DNA from: Sphagnum compactum
Taxonomy: Eukaryota; Bryophyta; Sphagnopsida; Sphagnales
NCBI GenBank assembly: GCA_965153455.1
Contig: OZ234495.1
Location: 9,916,875-9,980,874, forward strand
DNA: 64,000 bases
Reading direction: 5' to 3'
Part shown: piece after piece, positions 29,401-40,858 of the stretch
How the letters are laid out: each line of letters opens with the position of its first letter
How positions within the stretch are numbered: the first letter of the stretch is position 1
Made by a program: the position numbers and the translations under genes
The notes under the pieces: generated by a model
The model's input: the letters and a program-made list of their open reading frames with translations, nothing else
Databases searched by the model: none
What the model was told of the DNA's origin: nothing

Positions 29401-31000
29401 TAATAAATAATGACTAAACTATCACTAATGATTTCACATATGTCCTTTATGACTATAATACAAGTCATAAACCTAGTCATATATTTGAAGATTTCTATTA
29501 GTGTATGGGCCATGCAATGGATGCCCATCAAAAATAGTGCATGTGTTTGTTTGTTAATTGCATTGTCATGATGAAAACACACTACACTATCCATAAAATG
29601 TTGTCACACTATTGTTTGCAAGATTTTGAAATTTGTAATTGGCCATGTGATTAAATAAAAATGATTAAGTTGATAAAGGACTCAACATTACAATGCTATG
29701 TATACTATAATCACATTATACAAATTTTTTGAATGGTTTTTGAATTGTCATAACATAATGGACTTTTTTTAAAATACCAAAAAATGTAACAATCCATAAT
29801 TGATGAATATGAACTTCATGCACCTTCATATAATGTTTTTTCATTCAATAAAGGATTCAATGATAATATGTTGTTGTAACATTGATATTAAGGAAGACTT
29901 TTTGAAAGGATTTGGATGACCATTTTTTTCCTATGTACTTTGAATTATGGTTTTCTTCCCATTAAGTCTTTTCTTTTAGTGAATGTAATGTTTTAGAAGT
30001 TCATATATCAAATTTAAGTTCTCCATAAAATAAACTAGGGTTGGAATTTTTTTTACAGTGAATTTCGAATTATAATTTACAAAATTACTTGTGTGATTTA
30101 AAGTATCATGCTTTCACATTGCCTATGTAGTGTTAATTTAGGCAATTATGGACTTCCATATGTGCCTAAAACTTTACACATTAGTGTGTTTTCACCTATC
30201 ACATCTATTTTTAAATCTTGGAAGATTGTGATGTAATTTGGACCAAAGTAAATTAGTTTTGATGTCAAATCTCCATTAGACAAACCCCCAAAAGTGGTAA
30301 GGTAATCAACTTTAATGGTTAGCTAGTAATGCACCACCACCATCGCCTTTAATGATCCTTGGTAAATTCAAAAATATGGGCACTCTCATCCAATTTTTGA
30401 TTGTGCATAATAATGAATAATCATTTAGTTCCAATCATCAAGAATGGTTATCTCATCACAACTCAATGAAATGAAATGAAACTTCTAAATTACATTTCAA
30501 GTTATACCAAGACCACATTATGCATGTAATTTGCCATTTCCCATCCATTAAAATCACTCTAATGTTTATTTCTTTGATGTTTTTATCAAGCTTCAAAACT
30601 CATAGAAGCCTTGCATGTTCTTGAAATCCATCATTGGCTTCTCGTGTTTCAAAATATGATAGAAAATAACAAAATGCATTTACTTTTTCATTTCAACTAC
30701 CTTTTTTACATTGACCACTTCCTCAAACACAAAATTAAGCCTTGTAAAATCATAGATTCTTTCCAAAAAAATTCCATATTAGGTGTTGGAACTTGTGAAT
30801 AATTCACACATTTTGTGCCTTAAACCAGGGCATGTACATTTTTTTCTACTATTGTGCTTGTTGAACCCATCTAGTTTTGACATTAGTAACTTCTCCTAAG
30901 GTTCTACCACAATGCAAATTTAGCACCTCACATGGTGTAGCTTGCCATTTTTGCCAGAAACAAACTCAACCCAAAGAAACTTAGTTGTCCAAATATCTTA
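26480..31000 (-). pseudogene. hAT-type transposase, decayed and interrupted
   Basis: Read from right to left on the minus strand, fragments follow the order of a plant hAT transposase. Near 30980-30840 is a zinc-finger-like WVEFVSGKNGKLHHVRC...ICIVVEP...KLDGFNKH segment. Between 30700 and 30200 lie broken core pieces (NFVFEEVVN, GWEMANYMH). At 29594-29480 is HALFLMGIHCMAH. At 27690-27367 is NLALQVLSNLPFVVKVETLL through SSKRHLEHNKLMEIIETKGLK. At 26715-26482 is the C-terminal dimerisation-like VSDNVEDGQTISVVNFIKSK. Stops and frameshifts abound, so no functional transposase remains. The HCMAH and NLALQ pieces, normally adjacent, are separated by about 1.8 kb of AT-rich insertion. Termini were not found. 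Confidence 0.65.
27700..29480. other. AT-rich insertion inside the hAT relic
   Basis: This block splits two transposase segments expected to be contiguous. It is extremely AT-rich with no open frame of note. At 29042-29110 is a tRNA-like stretch (GGGATGACTTGGTGGTAAAG, then GATCAAACTTC) that could be the A and B boxes of a degenerate SINE. That reading is weak. Confidence 0.4.
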
Positions 31001-31349
31001 CAAAAGTCTCTCCACCTCCCATTATGGCTTACTCTTCATGGAAGGGACCTATATATGTTTGGAAGATGCATGCTCATTAGTGTACATGTCTATATTAGTT
31101 ACATCCAAACTATTAGAATCAAGAAGAACACTAACACTTGAACTTGCACTAACTCCAAAAGGAATACAAGAAAGTTGTTAAGTAAGTGGGCTTTTAGTTG
31201 CCAAATCTAGAATTTAAAGCTAGAGAAGATAAATGGAACTTGAAGTTTGGAGGGTTCTTCAATGGAATCATGATTCAATAGAACATCAACACACAAAAAC
31301 TTAAATCCAACTACCAACCAACAACTTTGACCACACCTACAAACAAGCA

Positions 31350-31830
31350 CACATGTATGGATCAAATGGTTTAGTTTCTCTCTATACATACTAAAAAATG
31401 AGGTAAACCCCTAATAGATTTAAAACGAACTTGAGGATGGAACATTGGACTTTCTTTTTTATTATATACATACCAAAAAGAAAGGCAACTTGCTATGAGA
31501 CTCTACAAACTTGGGAATGGGACATTGAACTTTGTAACTTTTTCTATGCATACCAAAAACAAATAACAGAGCCTGGGAAATTGTATAGACTTGAAAATGG
31601 ATCAAAGATTCTATTTTTCTTTCTATACATATAAAAATAGATTGGTGGACCTTTGTGAGAGTTTATAGAAATGGGAATGGAACATTGGATTTTTTCTCTT
31701 TATATATACATACCAAAACAAATAGGCAAAACCTTAGGAGAACAATTGAACTTGGGCTTGGAATTATTGAATTTTTGTTTTGGCTTGAAGGTTTTGGTAT
31801 AATGAAATTCAAGAAGTTAGATTGATCAAT
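31350..31830. repeat. Degenerate tandem repeat, about 80-bp unit, five copies
   Basis: The phrase (C/A)TTGGGAATGGAACATTGGA recurs at about 31429, 31509, 31590, 31668 and 31752, roughly 80 bp apart. Each is followed by a T-rich stretch and ATACATACCAAAA. Units are diverged, and the open frame 31431-31634 is simply the repeat translated. Confidence 0.7.
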
Positions 31831-32924
31831 AATTATGGCTTCCTTCAAGTTTTATAAAACTTGAACCTTCATGAAACTCAACAAAAATTCAAAACTTACA
31901 ATCAATACTTAAAAATATTTGTAAACAATGTCGAAACACATGGAGACTTGTGTTATTGTTGCAAACACATGGCATCCACAAATAGCTACAACAAACACAT
32001 GTAGGCAACCATTAGTTTTTAAAAAATGAATATGCAAGTTGCACATGTGAATGGGCATTGCGAGGGAATCTTTGCAACCACCAAATTATTATTATTTTCA
32101 TGGCCATCAATGTTACCCAAAAATATCATTGATTACTATGGAACATGGTATAGATCTAATTGTGGAGGCTTGATGGCCATGTTTAAAGACCTTAAACATA
32201 TTTTGGATGGGTCAAATTTTGAAGATGATGGTGAAACAATGGTGATGAAGGGGTCATCGATATTGGTTTGATTAGAACCGTGGAGAAGGTGTGCATCCTA
32301 TGGATGAAGTTGGGGTTTTTGATACGCAGAAAAATTCAATTGTTCCTTTGGAAAGAATATTAGTTTGTTTAAAACACATGATGCAAAACATTGTTGGAGG
32401 ATGCACACAAGGAGGGGTTGCACTTTGTGACCATGCCACCCTCAATCTTGAAAGTTATGGCATAAAAAATTCAAAACATTTTTCTCACAAAGGCAAATGA
32501 ATCATTACACTTAGGAATGTCATTACATCATGTAGGTGATCATTTAGGGTATTTGATTCATAAGTTGAAGGATGGGCATGAAACAATGATCACACACACA
32601 AATGTTTGCAAGTAAAGATTTCATGAATAAATATCAATATTTGCATCCAATAAGCATCATATTCCTTTAAATTCTTTGCTTGTTCATTTATACTTAAGGT
32701 TTATAGTATAATTGCATACCAAATGTTACTAATATTATTTTGGATTTAACAATTTGATGTATGCACATGTTTTATGTTAACATGAAGCCACAAATTTAGT
32801 TAATGGAGAATATATATTGTGGGCATTATACTTCCTATATAATCATTAAGAAAACATAAACAATACCCAATAATTTAAAGCATTATATACATTAGGAAAG
32901 TCTTCAACAATGAAAATTTGGAAG
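31831..32924. other. Intergenic, no gene recognised
   Basis: Two short open frames on the plus strand (32026-32271 and 32291-32500) have somewhat richer codon content but no motif I know. They may be remains of a transposon. Confidence 0.4.
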
Positions 32925-34600
32925 TTTGGATGCAAGTATTGTTTATCAACAAGTGAATTTGGGAAGTTTTAATGTAGGTATTGTAGTAATCTCATTTACA
33001 TAAAAGAGAAGTAATGCATTTATTGTATTTAAAAGAAATTTTCTAATACGTTAAAAACATTACATGCAAGTATTACAATTAGCACAAGGTGGGTACAAAT
33101 TTGTAATGTAGGTATTGTAGTTAACACAAGGTGGTTTAGGTCTTTGATGCAAGTATTGGAGTTGGAGCAAAATTCCAATGTTGGTTGGGCTTTATTATGT
33201 AGGTATTGCAATTGGAGAAGACTATTTTTTCAATGTGTATTGAGAAGATTATATGAAAGTAATGCTAAATTGGACCCAATGTTTAGTGTGGATTAGGGTG
33301 ACCTTTATGCAAATATTGCAATGATGTCATAAATATGCTTTGCATGGCTTCACATGCAAGTATTGCATTTCAAGGAAATCTTGTAGTTTAAATAAAAGCT
33401 TATGGGGTCAATGTAATTTTTAACATGGATCCATATGTAGGTATTGCAGTTTATAACATTGTCTTTTATGTAAAATGATAATTATACACACATGTGTCAT
33501 AAGTATTTGTATCGTTGAATCATCACTCATGCTTGTGGGATTAAGTCTTCCCACCACTCACACAAGAATTATTTTCATTACATAAATATTGTAGCATCTT
33601 TTTGTGTAGTTAATGTGTGAAACATTGGTTTAAATATGAATAAATTAATTGTGAACTATATGCAACTACTTCCTAATACATATGCTATACTAACCTAGTT
33701 TACCTACTAATTATACTAAGTATTATAAGCAACAATATTGAATAGGTAATAATAATATATCATGTAATAATGATAATGGATATTAGGATAATAACAATAA
33801 CATCAATAATAATATCACACAACTAATGTTAGTGTGATTAATAATTATTGTAATTATCATTAGCTAGTTTTTTTGGTTAAATACCAGTACTTATCATAAT
33901 CATACAAAATAATAGAAATTTCAATAGTTATAATAGTTATGTAATAATAACCAATATAATAACATAATATTATTTTATTATTTAGTATAATAATTAATAA
34001 AATTTTAGTATTTATTCATATATTGTAGCAAATAGCTTTACTATTATTATGTCTGTTATTATTATTATTTTGTTATAATTATTGTTACCTATGGTATTCA
34101 ATAATTAGTTTAATAATAATAATAATAAATTATAGTAGGAAAAATATTCAATTTGATAACAAATAACATAATAAAATTTCCAAACTATGTTTTATGAACT
34201 TTATGCAAGTATTACAATTTGAATATCTTAATCCATATAGGTTATTGTGACCTCCAATGTGGGTATTGTATTTGAGGAGGGAAAATTAGTGTGTGTTTGT
34301 GAACTCTATGTGGGTATTGCATTTGAGGAGAAAAAAATCATGTGTGTGTTTTGTGAACTCTATGTGGGTATTGCATTTGAAGAAAAAAAATCCAATTTGT
34401 GTTTTGTGAACTTTATGTGGGTATTGCATTTGAGAAGAAAAATTCTAGTGTGTGTTTTGTGAATTCTATGTGGGTATTGCATTTTAGGAGAAAAAATCCA
34501 ATGTGTGTTTTGTGAACTCAATGTGGGTATTGCAGTTTGTATACCTTCAATCTAATGGTAAATAAACATTGAGAATGTAAGTATTGCATCTTTTGTATTG
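32925..34600. repeat. Degenerate minisatellite built on ATGNNNGTATTGCA
   Basis: A 14-bp word close to ATG(C/T)A(A/G)GTATTGCA starts at about 32929, 32972, 33064, 33106, 33147, 33197, 33253, 33307, 33354 and 33435, mostly 41-56 bp apart. It returns at 34203 and in six better-preserved units of about 56 bp at 34250-34540 (ATGTGGGTATTGCATTTGA followed by GAGGAGAAAAA and TGTGTTTTGTGAACT). The stretch 33480-34190 is an AT-rich interruption with TAA/ATT runs. The open frame 34247-34462 is the translated repeat. Confidence 0.8.
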
Positions 34601-37297
34601 GTGAAGAATTTTGTTTATGGAAGTATTTTGGAATCATAAAACATGATTACAAAAAATGATTTTGAATATGGCTTATGAAACATTATATTGACAAGTGCCA
34701 GAAAATTTCATGGAGAATGCCATAATGGAAAATGGACTACTCAATGTGTCCAAAAATGTTTTAAAAACTACAAAAATGCAAAGAAATGTAAGGAAAATTG
34801 TAATGTTTAATTCAAGTACCATCATCATTAAACCATGAACTTGGCAGTAAGCTTTTTGCCTTTGTCATGACATTGCCCTTGTTACATGATGGTGTGTGTA
34901 CATTTAATAATGCTCTATGGCAAGATGAACTTTGTTTGCCACAAGTCAATCTTTCATGGTGGTACATAACTTAAACATAATTACAAAATTAGTAAGAATT
35001 AGTTTCAATTTTTTTTCAATTGAACCTAAACTAATGGAAGGATTTGAAGGCACATACCAATTGTGAATAATTTACGATGTGTGGAAATCAAGGATTGCTT
35101 ACTTGTTTTCGACTCAAATGGACTTGCTGGATTCTTGCTCCCACAAGGTAGCATTCCATGCAACCTTTGTTTTCATAACATAGGATAATTTGCATTAACT
35201 GACGGTGTAAACAAGAACCTCATCCTTCTCAATTAATGATAAAGGCATTTCGAAGGATGTAACCCATACCCCACCTTGAATTGCACAAAATTTGCAACAA
35301 ATGCTTACAATCAAATTTCACCAAAGGTGGTTTTTTCACAATTTGCTGTTCTTTTGCAGCGTTTTCGAAGCGATCCCACTCCATTGCAACCTTTGTCATG
35401 CACGAACAATTGCCTTTTGTTCATTTTGTTGCAAAATAAACTAGGCATCATTCATAATGCGAACATTCATTGTTGTGTGGTTTTGAAATTGAGGGCTCCC
35501 TTCATGAGTTGAAGGGCGCCCATGATTGCCTTTCTTAATGATGAGTTGATACACCTTTTTTAAGTGGGTAGTTAATAATCATTTTGTAACATAAGTTTCA
35601 TTACATTCACCAACTTTGCAAGACCATTTTGAGCCCTCATTAGCCCATTCAAAACCTTTCCTCGCAATTTGAAGAAGGGGAAGAATAATACAAGGGTTGC
35701 TAAAGGGATTTTTCATCAGGGGTTCCATTTAAAACATTAGCCTTTCCTTCCTCTTTGATGGATTCAAAACTTGAATGAATTATAAATGCAAAAAAAAAAA
35801 AAGTCCTCAATTTCTAAACTACTATGCAAGGATTACATTCACAAGTCTAACCCATTCCTAGGTATTGCAAAGAAAAATAAATAAATAAACCCCATTCTCC
35901 TTTTTCTGATATATGTGATAGAAGGAAGGTGGGGTTAAGATGGGATTGAAACATAATAAATATAATTTAACAAAAAGTATTTTGTATTCCATACATGGGT
36001 CAAAACCCAATTTGGGTTGTGAATTTGATGTACAAGAACAAATCCTAATTAAATTGAAATACCAATTCTAATTTGCATGTTCTAATTTTCACATGAAGCA
36101 AGATGGGAAACATTTTGGTTTTAATGTGTCTGCTTCATGAAGATGGAGGATTTGGGTTGACCTCGTCGTGTCCTTTTGCATGTTTGCATGGTGTTATAGT
36201 AGCTTGAACAAAAGAAACAAAAAATGATCAATGTTGGAACAAAAAAATATAAATAAAATGATGTCCTAATAACACACATTTTGGGATGCATGGTTTTTTG
36301 GTGAGCAAATTCACAATTATGTCTGTGAATGACAATTTGGAATCCAACATGGTTTTTTTATTTCCCTTATGCATTTCAAACACACATTCTAGTTGGATTC
36401 CACACTATCATTCACAAACATGAAAAATGCAATTGGAATCCAACTAGAGTGTAGATAATTTTCTAGTTTCCGATGTGCATTTCAAACATACATTCTAGTT
36501 GAATTCTAGACTATCACTCATAGACAGGAAAAAGGTAGTTCATGGCAGTGTTCAGTTGTGAAAACCACACACACACACACCATAATTTCGTTTTGAAGTT
36601 TCAAGAACGACTTTACAAAAAACAATGAAACGAAAAATGACGAAATGAAACAAGGATTGTTTTCGACACAAAAATTATAAGGATTGTCTTTTTCACACAC
36701 ACACAACAAAAAATGACGAATCGAAAAAAACTCACTTCATAATGGTGATGTTATTGGTGATGTTGTGACACGACGTGTTGGTGGCTCACGATGGTGATGT
36801 TGCTAATGACGATGCCACTACAAACATAATGCGTTTGTGTTGGTGGCTCACGATGGTGATGCTGTTAATGACGATGCCACTGCAACATAATGCGTTTGTG
36901 ATGGTGACAATGTTGACGCGTTACGATGTTGTGACATGATGCTAGCAATGGCGACACATTAGTCGATTGTATGGCTTGCTATGACACTTGACTCCAATAT
37001 GCTAATGATGGCTGTTCACAACGATATGGCGACACTAGACAAAAAAGAAGAAAGGAACAATGAGAACAAGAATAAGAGAAAAGGAGATGGCATTGGACGA
37101 AGAAAAAAAAGAAGAACCAAGGGGGAAAAAAAGGAGAAGAAGAACTTGCTGGAACCTTGGAGAAGAAGAAAAGTTGCAGCAATGGCGGTGGACTAAAGGC
37201 AAAAAGAAAGAAGAAGAAAGGAGAAAAAGTAAATTAGGTTTTTCAAAATGGGGGGCAGGTTAGGGTAAGGAAAGAATTCTGTGTTTTTGCCTGTCAG
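34601..37297. other. Intergenic, small repeats only
   Basis: No gene recognised. It contains an inverted repeat at 36389-36402 with 36434-36447 (CTAGTTGGATTCCA and its complement), a (CA)n run near 36571-36582, and a 62-bp direct duplication starting at 36780 and 36842 (GGTGGCTCACGATGGTGATG). A purine-rich stretch at 37040-37240 yields fortuitous Lys/Glu/Arg-rich open frames. Confidence 0.6.
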
Positions 37298-38068
37298 TTT
37301 TGTGATGTAGCCAAAGTGGCAATCATCCATAGGAAGACTTACCCAAATTTGGCTATACACAAAACATGAAAGTAAAAATTGAAAATAAATAAAATTCCAC
37401 CTATGTTTTTAACATATGTGTAGAAATCTGGTGATTTTTCTCAAATTTTTTTGGGATTGAAAATATTTAAAAGCACTTCATTTTAGCATTTTTAAATTCT
37501 AAATTTTTTTATGGCATAATTTCAGTAATAAAGAAAAGGCTGTGAATTCTATTTTAACTGTTGCTGGTTTAAACCGGTGTTGGGTGGGTACCCGCTGGTG
37601 GGTAAGAATTGTGAACTCCAGTTAGTAAGAATTGGAACAAAATTGGCTCAAATTTTCATAATCAAAACTGAAACCAGATTTTTTGTTTTAAGAAAAAAAA
37701 CAGACTTGGAACTGGGTTTTCCCAATTCCATTTATGTGTGGAACCAAAACTAGCATCTCGAATGGGATATAACATTAAATGGTGAAAAAAAGTGTTTAAA
37801 TAGTAAGAAAAAAATTAGCTTAAAAAATGTTACCAAACTAAAATCAGAGTTCAGAAGTGACCAAAAAAATTTCAATTGTTTTTCGAAATTATTTTGAAGA
37901 TTTTTTTTTTCTAAATTGCCTGATTTTTATAATAAGTTCCAGTAGGTAGCCAAGGATATAGAAGGATTTTGTTTTTTTTTTTTTTCTACTTTCATATCTA
38001 GTATGTAACCAAATTTGGCTAAATTGTTTTCTGAACGATCGCCAGTTTTTGACTATATCACAAAATCC
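37298..38068. mobile_element. Non-autonomous element with about 75-80-bp inverted ends, copy B
   Basis: The left end (37298-37372) reads TTTTGTGATGTAGCCAAAG, AATCATCCATAGG, ACCCAAATTTGGCTATAC and ATGAAAGT. The reverse complement of 37988-38068 reads GATTTTGTGATATAGTC, TGGCGATCGTTCAG, TAGCCAAATTTGGTTAC and ATATGAAAGT. Copy A at 15421-17190 has matching ends around a different, longer interior. It has no coding capacity, so MITE-like is the simplest reading. The inner part contains AAACCGGTGTTGGGTGGGTAC. The superfamily is unknown. Confidence 0.65.
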
Positions 38069-38889
38069 TTAAAAAGAAACCCTAGCGGCGGTCATGTCAT
38101 TTAAGATAAGGTTTAGCCTGAATACTCACTCTGCTGACATTGAGGATTCATTCCACCTCTGAGCAAGGTAAGTAACTTACATCCTATATAGACTGGCTGC
38201 TCTCATTGGAAGGCACATTACCCAGTGTTATTTTTTGCCTTTGCTAAGAGCATCTCCAACGGTGTTCAGTATGCAGCCCTACAAAAATGTTTTTCACATC
38301 CAAGTTGAGTTGTTTACTTTTTTGCAACCCCACCCAAAAAAAAACTGAAACTAGGACAGCAAATATGTGCGGGGACTACTACCTAGTCACAAACCACCTG
38401 GACCAATCATTATGATATATAAGCCAATCAGAAACACTGAGCAGTAGTAGTCAGATCATATTTGTTACACTCTTTTCTGCGGGTGCAACATCGTTGCTGC
38501 TGTGCCTTTTCACCATCCACAGTACAGTACACTGTGTACTTTATACTGAGCCAAAACGATTTCTCGAGTCAAATTGGCATGTTTTGACTTTTTTTCATCC
38601 AATTTTACTATGCACACTATTCCAAAACGTGGGTGCAGTTTATTAATCCTTGTTTATTAGATCAGTGAATTCACTTCTTTTCATTAGTCCCCATTCACTG
38701 CAACCAGTGAATTCACTCAAAATCCAATGAAATCACTTGGCATACAGGGACACATGCTTAGCGCCATTGGAGATGCTTCCAAAAACAAGGCATTTCAAAA
38801 AACGAAAAGACTCCCTCACAGTTTTTCCTCTGTGCCATAATGGGTGTTCTTTTTTCAAGATGCCTCGAGATTTTTTTCTGTTTTGAATC
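38069..38889. other. Intergenic, no gene recognised
   Basis: Moderate GC, with short direct words such as CAGTGAATTCACT near 38663 and 38704. No coding signal. Confidence 0.5.
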
Positions 38890-39129
38890 CATATTACCCT
38901 CCGGGTATCACACCGGAAAAAAAGAAGCAGGACCTTATGTGTAGGGTAAAGCCCCAAGGCTGTGGGCTTTTCAAGCATCATTTAACTCTTCTTCCTTTCA
39001 AGGGGCTCTCATTTGGTGTTGTAAAGCCTAATAAAGACCTGGCCCATTTTTTCAGCACTAAAACAAGCTTGGTCTTTACAAGGTATAGTGCCTGAGGACA
39101 TCATTTAGGAGATGTAGGAGATGGCACTC

Positions 39130-39245
39130 CTACATTTACAGGGATCCCCTATAGGAGCCTATAGGATTGGCCTTATAGGGGATCCTATAGGGGATTGCAA
39201 TCAAATCCCCTATACGAGCCTTATAAGATCCGTTTGATTGCATCA
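39130..39245. repeat. Nested inverted repeats around TATAGGGGATT
   Basis: An 11-bp arm TATAGGGGATT (39186-39196) pairs with AATCCCCTATA (39204-39214). Overlapping it, TGCAATCAAA (39196-39205) pairs with TTTGATTGCA (39233-39242). Further copies of CCCTATAGG-type words lie just to the left (39150-39185). Alternative hairpins are therefore possible. Confidence 0.8.
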
Positions 39246-39600
39246 CCCTGTAAAGAGGGGATGCCTAGGATGGCACTCCTACATTTGACGGGCATCACCC
39301 CCTAGAGATATCATCCATTTTCTCCTACGTTTGCAGGCATCACCCCCTAGAGATATCATCCATTGGGCATCACCCCCTAGAGATATCATCCATTGGGTCC
39401 TACATTCGTTGGGCATCACCCCCTAGAGATATCATCCATTTGGTCCTACATTCGTCAGGCAGCGCCCCCTAATTGTTCCTACATTCGCGGGTACCACCCC
39501 CTAAAGAGATTATCCATTTGCTCCTACATTCGTCGGGCAGCACCCCGTAAAGATAGATACCCATTCGCTCCAACCTTCTCCGGGTATCACCCCGTAAAGA
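39246..39600. repeat. About 46-bp minisatellite upstream of the CDPK gene
   Basis: Roughly eight variable units begin with GGCATCACCCCCTAGAGATA and end with CCTACATTCGT(C/T)G. Well-preserved units begin near 39291, 39366 and 39412, and shorter or diverged ones follow to 39600. Related words appear as far left as 38900. The array is GC-richer than its surroundings. Confidence 0.85.
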
Positions 39601-39623
39601 AATCAGGTCGGTCTTTACGATGT

Positions 39624-39678
39624 GTAACGCCCGAGGACGGGCCCATAGTCCGAGTACGCACCCGTCCTCGGGCGTTAC
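39624..39678. promoter_or_regulatory. Perfect 18-bp stem with a 19-base loop, upstream of the CDPK gene
   Basis: GTAACGCCCGAGGACGGG (39624-39641) is exactly the reverse complement of CCCGTCCTCGGGCGTTAC (39661-39678). It sits at the end of the 46-bp array and about 1.2 kb before the CDPK start. A weaker relative of one arm (TAGTGCCTGAGGAC) occurs near 39087. Function is unknown. Confidence 0.9.
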
Positions 39679-40858
39679 CAGGCCTACATACTTTCGGTCG
39701 TCCTAAAGTAGGGCTCTAGGGTTTGAGGCTCGCCGTTTATCCGGTCATCCTTTTAACTCGAGTTGTTTTCCAGGGACGGGTTTCTTCGCAGTGTTCTCGT
39801 GCTTGGATTTGGAGCTTCCTCTCTCTCTTGACTACATTCTCATCCACAATGTCAACACAAGAAAGCGGCGGCCGTGTGTGTTTCGTTGGATTTTTCCATG
39901 CAGAGGAGAAGTAGGAGGCTCTATTATCGACAACGCTTGCTGCTGCTGCTGCTGCGTCCTTGGTTCTGGTTTTTCGGTTTGTTTTCCCTTGTCAATCAAC
40001 CAGGTTTTTGTTGATCACCTTCTGGCTTTGTCTTCCCCTGCTATATTTGAACGTGTTGGAAGTTGGAAAGGGATCAGAAGAACCGGATCGGAAATAAGGC
40101 TGTTAATAAGGGACCAGTGATGTGCTTGTTGCTGCTGCTGTACAGATTCCCTGATGTTTGCTAGATGCGTCGGTAAATGCAGGAGGTTCTAGTGTCAAGT
40201 GTCAGCCGGTGGGCCATTGTAAACCTCGTGATGGCAGTGGTTTGTTTTGTTTGTGAAAGTGAGGAGAGTAGTTACACAGATCCTTTGTTGCCGGTCGATT
40301 TAAAGTCTTAGTAGACTGGCATTTAGCTCGGAATCGGTTTCACATCGTTTCTTTCAGCAGGAGACAACAACGCCTTTGCCTTGAGCTCTGGACTAGGGCT
40401 TGGATCTGAGCTCAGGGAAGTGAGATGACTGCGTTATGCTATTTTGTAAGAAAGACAGATAAAATAGCCGAGCTAAGAATTAGTCTTGTATCTTGTTTAT
40501 GTTGGGCCTAACCTCCCCACATAAACTTTGCCACTATTATTGCAGTCTCTAGGCCCTTCCAAAATGCCGTTGTACAAGAACCTGCCTCTAAACTGTTCTT
40601 TCTTGGTTTTGCAAAGAAAAGAACCGATAGCTTGTTATCTCATCCATTGGAAATCTGCTGCCACTGTGAGTTCCTTCATTGTTGATGGTAGAGTCACATG
40701 CTTACAGACTGTATGTCAATCAACTTCGATCGTTTGTCATCTCATGGTAGAGTTTGCAGTCTACTGTGCAACTATGATTATAACCACAGTGTGCATCTAT
40801 AACCAGTCGGCTGTGCGTCATTGGCAGATTTGGAGTAGCACACTGAGGTATCAAAAGT
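39679..40858 (+). promoter_or_regulatory. Promoter and leader region of the CDPK gene
   Basis: GC-richer DNA that probably holds the promoter and 5'-UTR. A possible 3' splice site, TTATTGCAG|TCTC, at about 40542 suggests a leader intron, but the donor is not certain. A 163-codon frame (40528-41019) overlaps the CDPK start in another phase and has no family likeness. Confidence 0.4.

Noticed and set aside
27700-29480. CACTA transposon inserted in the hAT relic
   Set aside because: One edge begins CACTA on the minus strand, but the opposite edge lacks a matching inverted end and no duplication was found.
36980-37263. Lys/Arg/Glu-rich nuclear protein frames
   Set aside because: Purine-rich simple sequence gives similar frames in two phases; no conserved motif.
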